From: Lamprocystis purpurea
GTDB taxonomy: Bacteria; Pseudomonadota; Gammaproteobacteria; Chromatiales; Chromatiaceae
DNA length: 7,230 nucleotides
Assembly (NCBI GenBank): GCA_020718945.1
Contig: DYRB01000141.1
Location: forward strand, 1-7,230
Reading direction: 5' to 3'
Both the position numbers and the translations under genes were made by a program. The notes beneath the pieces are model-generated. The model saw only the letters and a program-made list of their open reading frames with translations, was not told where the DNA came from and made no database searches. Below are positions 4,914 through 7,230 of the stretch, piece by piece (position 1 is the stretch's first letter; each line of letters starts with the position of its first letter).

Positions 4914-7130
4914 ATGGACCCCCAGGGTCACAACCGCATCGCGACCCCAGCCAACCCCGCCGGCCAAGTGCCCGAGCCCTGGGCCGGGTCGCCCTACCCC
5001 GGGCTGCGGACCCTGGACCTCGCCCAGGCCCCGATCTTCTTCGGCCGGTCCCGCGAGACCCGCGATCTGCTGCGCCGCCTGGCCGACCCCGCCGCACCCC
5101 GCTGCCTGGTGGTGACCGGAGAGCTGGGCAGCGGCAAGTCGTCCCTGGTGCGGGCCGGGGTCTGCGGCAAGCTCGCCGCCGGGGGCATCCCCGGGCTGCC
5201 CGGGACCGAGCACTGGGCCTATAGCTCCGCCACCCTGGACGGGGCGGACCCCTGGGCCGACCTGATGGCGGCCCTGACCGCCTCCCTGCCGGGGCGCTTC
5301 CACCCGGCAGCGGCACGCCTGCCGGAGGAACCGGGGCGCCTGCCGGACCTGGTGCGGGCGGTGGTCGCCGAACGCCCTGGGGAGGCGGTCTGGTTGCTGG
5401 TCCTGGAGCGCCTCGAGCGCCTGGTCAGCCCGGCGCATGACGCCCGTGGCCGGGACCTGCTGGACCTGTTGCTGGCCACCGCCCAGGACGCCCCCCTGCG
5501 CCTCCTGGCGACCCTGCGCTCGGACGCCCTGGAGTGCGCCCTGGCCCACCCGGGGCTACGGGAGCTGGTCAACGGCGGCGGGCTCTACGCCCTGGGGCCC
5601 CCGGGACACCAGGCCCTGGTGCGCATGATCGAAGGCCCGGCCGCCGCCGCCGGCCTGAGCCTGGACCCCGCCCTGGTAGAGCGCCTGGCCGAAGACGCCG
5701 CCGGAGAACCCGGCGGTCTGGCCCCGCTCGCCTTCACCCTCCGCGACCTCTGGGGACGCCGGGGCGAGGCGGGACAGATCCGCCTGGACCACTACCTGGC
5801 CGTCGGCGGGCTGCACGACCTCTGTGCCCGCCGCGCCGAACAGGCCCTGGAGCGGGCCGGGACTGCGGGCCGCGCCGCCCTGCCCCACCTGCTCGCCCGC
5901 CTGCTCGCGGTGGGCCCGGAGCTGACCGTCATCCGCGCCGCACCGGCGGCGGATCTGACCGCGACCCCCGGGGCTGCGGCCCTGTGCGAGGCCCTGGCCG
6001 ATCCGGCCTGCGGGCTCCTGGTCCAAGGGCCGCGCGGCCTGACCCTGGCCCACGAGGCCCTGTTGCGGGACTGGCCTGAACTGCACCGCTGGTCGGAGCA
6101 ATGCCGCGAGGCCCGGACCCTCTGCCGACGCATCGCCGACGAGGCCCGGACCTGGGCCGCCGCCGGCCAACCCCAGTCCCTGCGCTGGGACCACGAGGCC
6201 CTGGCCCCGGCCCGGGCCCTACTCGCCCAGGCCGATCTGCTGGAGGCCCAGGAGCAGATCCCGGAGATCGGCGACTTCCTCACCCCGGAGGCGGACTGGC
6301 TGGACGCGGAACTGCGCTGCGCCGCCACCGACCCCGGGCGACGCGAGGATATAGGGCTGCGCCTGGCCCGCATCGGCGACCCGCGCCCTGGGCTGGGCCT
6401 GCGCGACGCTCTGCCCGACCTGCTCTGGTGCCAGGTCCCCGGCGGCGAGGTCCGCCTGGACGGCCACGGATTGGTCCAGGTCGAGCCCTTCGCCCTGTCC
6501 GCCTACCCGGTCACCCAGGCCCAGTTCCGCGCCTTCATCGAGGCCGCCGACGGCTTTGCCTGTCCCGACTGGTGGCAGGACCTGGACCGCCGCGACCCGA
6601 TATCCGGGCGCCTGCGCCGGCTCGACAACTACCCGGCCACCCACGTCTCCTGGTACGACGCCACCGCCTTCTGCCGCTGGCTGAGTGCCCGCCTGGGCCA
6701 GGCCCTGCGGCTGCCCAACGAATGGGAATGGCAATGGGCCGCCCAGGGCGCCGAGCCGGGCTTCGTCTACCCCTGGGGGGCCCAGTGGCAGGACGGGGTC
6801 GCCAACACCGACGAGGCGAGCCTGGGTCGGGTCGCCGCGGTGGGGCTGTTCCCGGCCGGGTGCAGCGCCCAGGGGGTCTACGACCTGGCCGGCAACATCT
6901 GGGAGTGGTGCGGCAACGAATACGAGCGGCCCCAGCGCCGCGGCTGCGCCAGCGACGCCGCCCGGGTCCTGCGCGGGGGCTCCTGGCGGGTCAACCGCGG
7001 CTTCGCCCGGGCCGACTTCCGGCTCGACGGCCTGCCCGACGACCGGGTCGGGGGCAGCGGGTTTCGGGTGCTATGCGCCGGGACCGCGACCGGCTCCACA
7101 CCCGGCCGCCAGGCCCGCACCGGGGGCTAG
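4914..7130 (+). CDS. nSTAND1-type NTPase fused to FGE-sulfatase/C-type-lectin-like domain
   Basis: 738 residues. PYPGL (27-31) and FFGR (42-45) open an nSTAND1-like domain. The P-loop is GELGSGKS (69-76) with K75 and S76. The Walker B strand reads LLVLERLERL (161-170) where relatives usually have DQFEEL, so the metal aspartate appears replaced by Glu. The helical part ends with HEALLRDWP (380-388), a hallmark of these STAND proteins. A linker (about 400-500) leads to an FGE-sulfatase domain (about 503-721): GGEVRL, YPVTQAQFRAF, HVSWYDATAFCRWL, LRLPNEWEWQWAA, YPWG, GVYDLAGNIWEW, RVLRGGSW and GFR. The cysteines active FGE enzymes carry after RGGS are missing, so it is probably a binding rather than an oxidising domain. 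No TIR, caspase or protease effector, signal peptide or membrane segment is seen. STAND proteins act as ligand-triggered switches; the FGE part would be the sensor. Role in defence or signalling is inferred. Confidence 0.88.
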   Translation: MDPQGHNRIATPANPAGQVPEPWAGSPYPGLRTLDLAQAPIFFGRSRETRDLLRRLADPAAPRCLVVTGELGSGKSSLVRAGVCGKLAAGGIPGLPGTEHWAYSSATLDGADPWADLMAALTASLPGRFHPAAARLPEEPGRLPDLVRAVVAERPGEAVWLLVLERLERLVSPAHDARGRDLLDLLLATAQDAPLRLLATLRSDALECALAHPGLRELVNGGGLYALGPPGHQALVRMIEGPAAAAGLSLDPALVERLAEDAAGEPGGLAPLAFTLRDLWGRRGEAGQIRLDHYLAVGGLHDLCARRAEQALERAGTAGRAALPHLLARLLAVGPELTVIRAAPAADLTATPGAAALCEALADPACGLLVQGPRGLTLAHEALLRDWPELHRWSEQCREARTLCRRIADEARTWAAAGQPQSLRWDHEALAPARALLAQADLLEAQEQIPEIGDFLTPEADWLDAELRCAATDPGRREDIGLRLARIGDPRPGLGLRDALPDLLWCQVPGGEVRLDGHGLVQVEPFALSAYPVTQAQFRAFIEAADGFACPDWWQDLDRRDPISGRLRRLDNYPATHVSWYDATAFCRWLSARLGQALRLPNEWEWQWAAQGAEPGFVYPWGAQWQDGVANTDEASLGRVAAVGLFPAGCSAQGVYDLAGNIWEWCGNEYERPQRRGCASDAARVLRGGSWRVNRGFARADFRLDGLPDDRVGGSGFRVLCAGTATGSTPGRQARTGG
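6975..7067 (+). other. DGR variable-region-like segment within the FGE-type domain
   Basis: Residues 688-718 run from GGSW to GFR with the same spacing as variable regions of FGE/C-type-lectin targets of diversity-generating retroelements, where the intervening positions are mostly AAC-derived. Of the 24 codons between GGSW and GFR, 18 end in C. They include GTC, AAC, GGC, TTC, GAC, CTC and AGC, all reachable from AAC by adenine changes. In this GC-rich gene NNC codons are common anyway, so the pattern is suggestive only. No template repeat or reverse transcriptase is in the window. Confidence 0.35.
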
Positions 7131-7159
7131 GCATAGGGGGCCTTTGTGTCCACTACCGT

Positions 7160-7230
7160 TTAACCCAATCCACCCAGGTCGATCCGGTCATAGACCTCGG
7201 TGAGCGCCAACTCGCAGCCGATGCTCGGCA
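7160..7230 (-). CDS. C-terminal end of an unidentified protein (runs off right edge)
   Basis: On the minus strand an open frame enters from the right edge and ends at TAA (7162-7160). It gives 22 residues finishing ELALTEVYDRIDLGGLG. The reading is free of rare-looking codons and fits a real gene end facing the nSTAND gene, with a 29-base convergent gap. The tail has the look of the C-terminus of some Uma2-family (DUF820) endonuclease-like proteins, which often end in a similar LxLxEVYxxI segment, but 22 residues cannot establish this. Function is therefore left open. Confidence 0.5.
   Translation of the reverse strand, partial: PSIGCELALTEVYDRIDLGGLG

Noticed and set aside
4878..5549. Long minus-strand frames opposite the nSTAND gene
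   Set aside because: They are Gln/Gly-rich or Arg-rich shadow frames; the plus strand has continuous recognised domains.
1..7230. CRISPR array, tRNA or rRNA genes, insertion sequence or integrase
   Set aside because: No regularly spaced repeats, tRNA-like cloverleaf, rRNA sequence or transposase motif was noticed on reading either strand.

Overview
The window is very GC-rich DNA (near 70% by eye, with codon third positions almost all G or C). It suggests a gammaproteobacterium, most plausibly a purple sulfur bacterium or relative in the Chromatiales. This rests on the cysM-rlmD pair, the BarA/GacS-type Hpt protein and an nSTAND-FGE fusion of a kind common in that group. The lineage is an inference from gene content and protein style, since no rRNA or other marker is present.

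Left part, minus strand: the first 11 codons of a CYTH-domain protein run off the left edge. A 224-base gap follows, carrying two inverted REP-type hairpins. Then come rlmD (23S rRNA m5U1939 methyltransferase) and, upstream of it in the same direction, cysM (cysteine synthase B). The two are 32 bases apart and probably share a promoter just upstream of cysM.

Centre, plus strand: diverging from cysM is a small stand-alone histidine phosphotransfer (Hpt) protein, whose phospho-site resembles the C-terminal Hpt of BarA/GacS. Next is an MDR-family NAD(P)H:quinone oxidoreductase-like enzyme with its own ribosome binding site.

Right part, plus strand: a YfcE-like metallophosphoesterase is followed after 14 bases by a 738-residue protein. 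That protein joins an N-terminal nSTAND1-type P-loop NTPase to a C-terminal FGE-sulfatase/C-type-lectin-like domain. The ribosome binding site of the large gene overlaps the phosphoesterase stop codon, so the two are probably co-translated. The right edge holds the last 22 codons of a converging minus-strand gene.

Most of the window is housekeeping. The item of most interest is the nSTAND-FGE protein. It has the architecture of a sensor in bacterial conflict systems. Its last part has the GGSW...GFR layout seen in variable regions of diversity-generating retroelements, and its FGE domain lacks the usual catalytic cysteines at the expected site. No reverse transcriptase, template repeat or effector domain is visible here, so a diversified sensor is a hypothesis to test.
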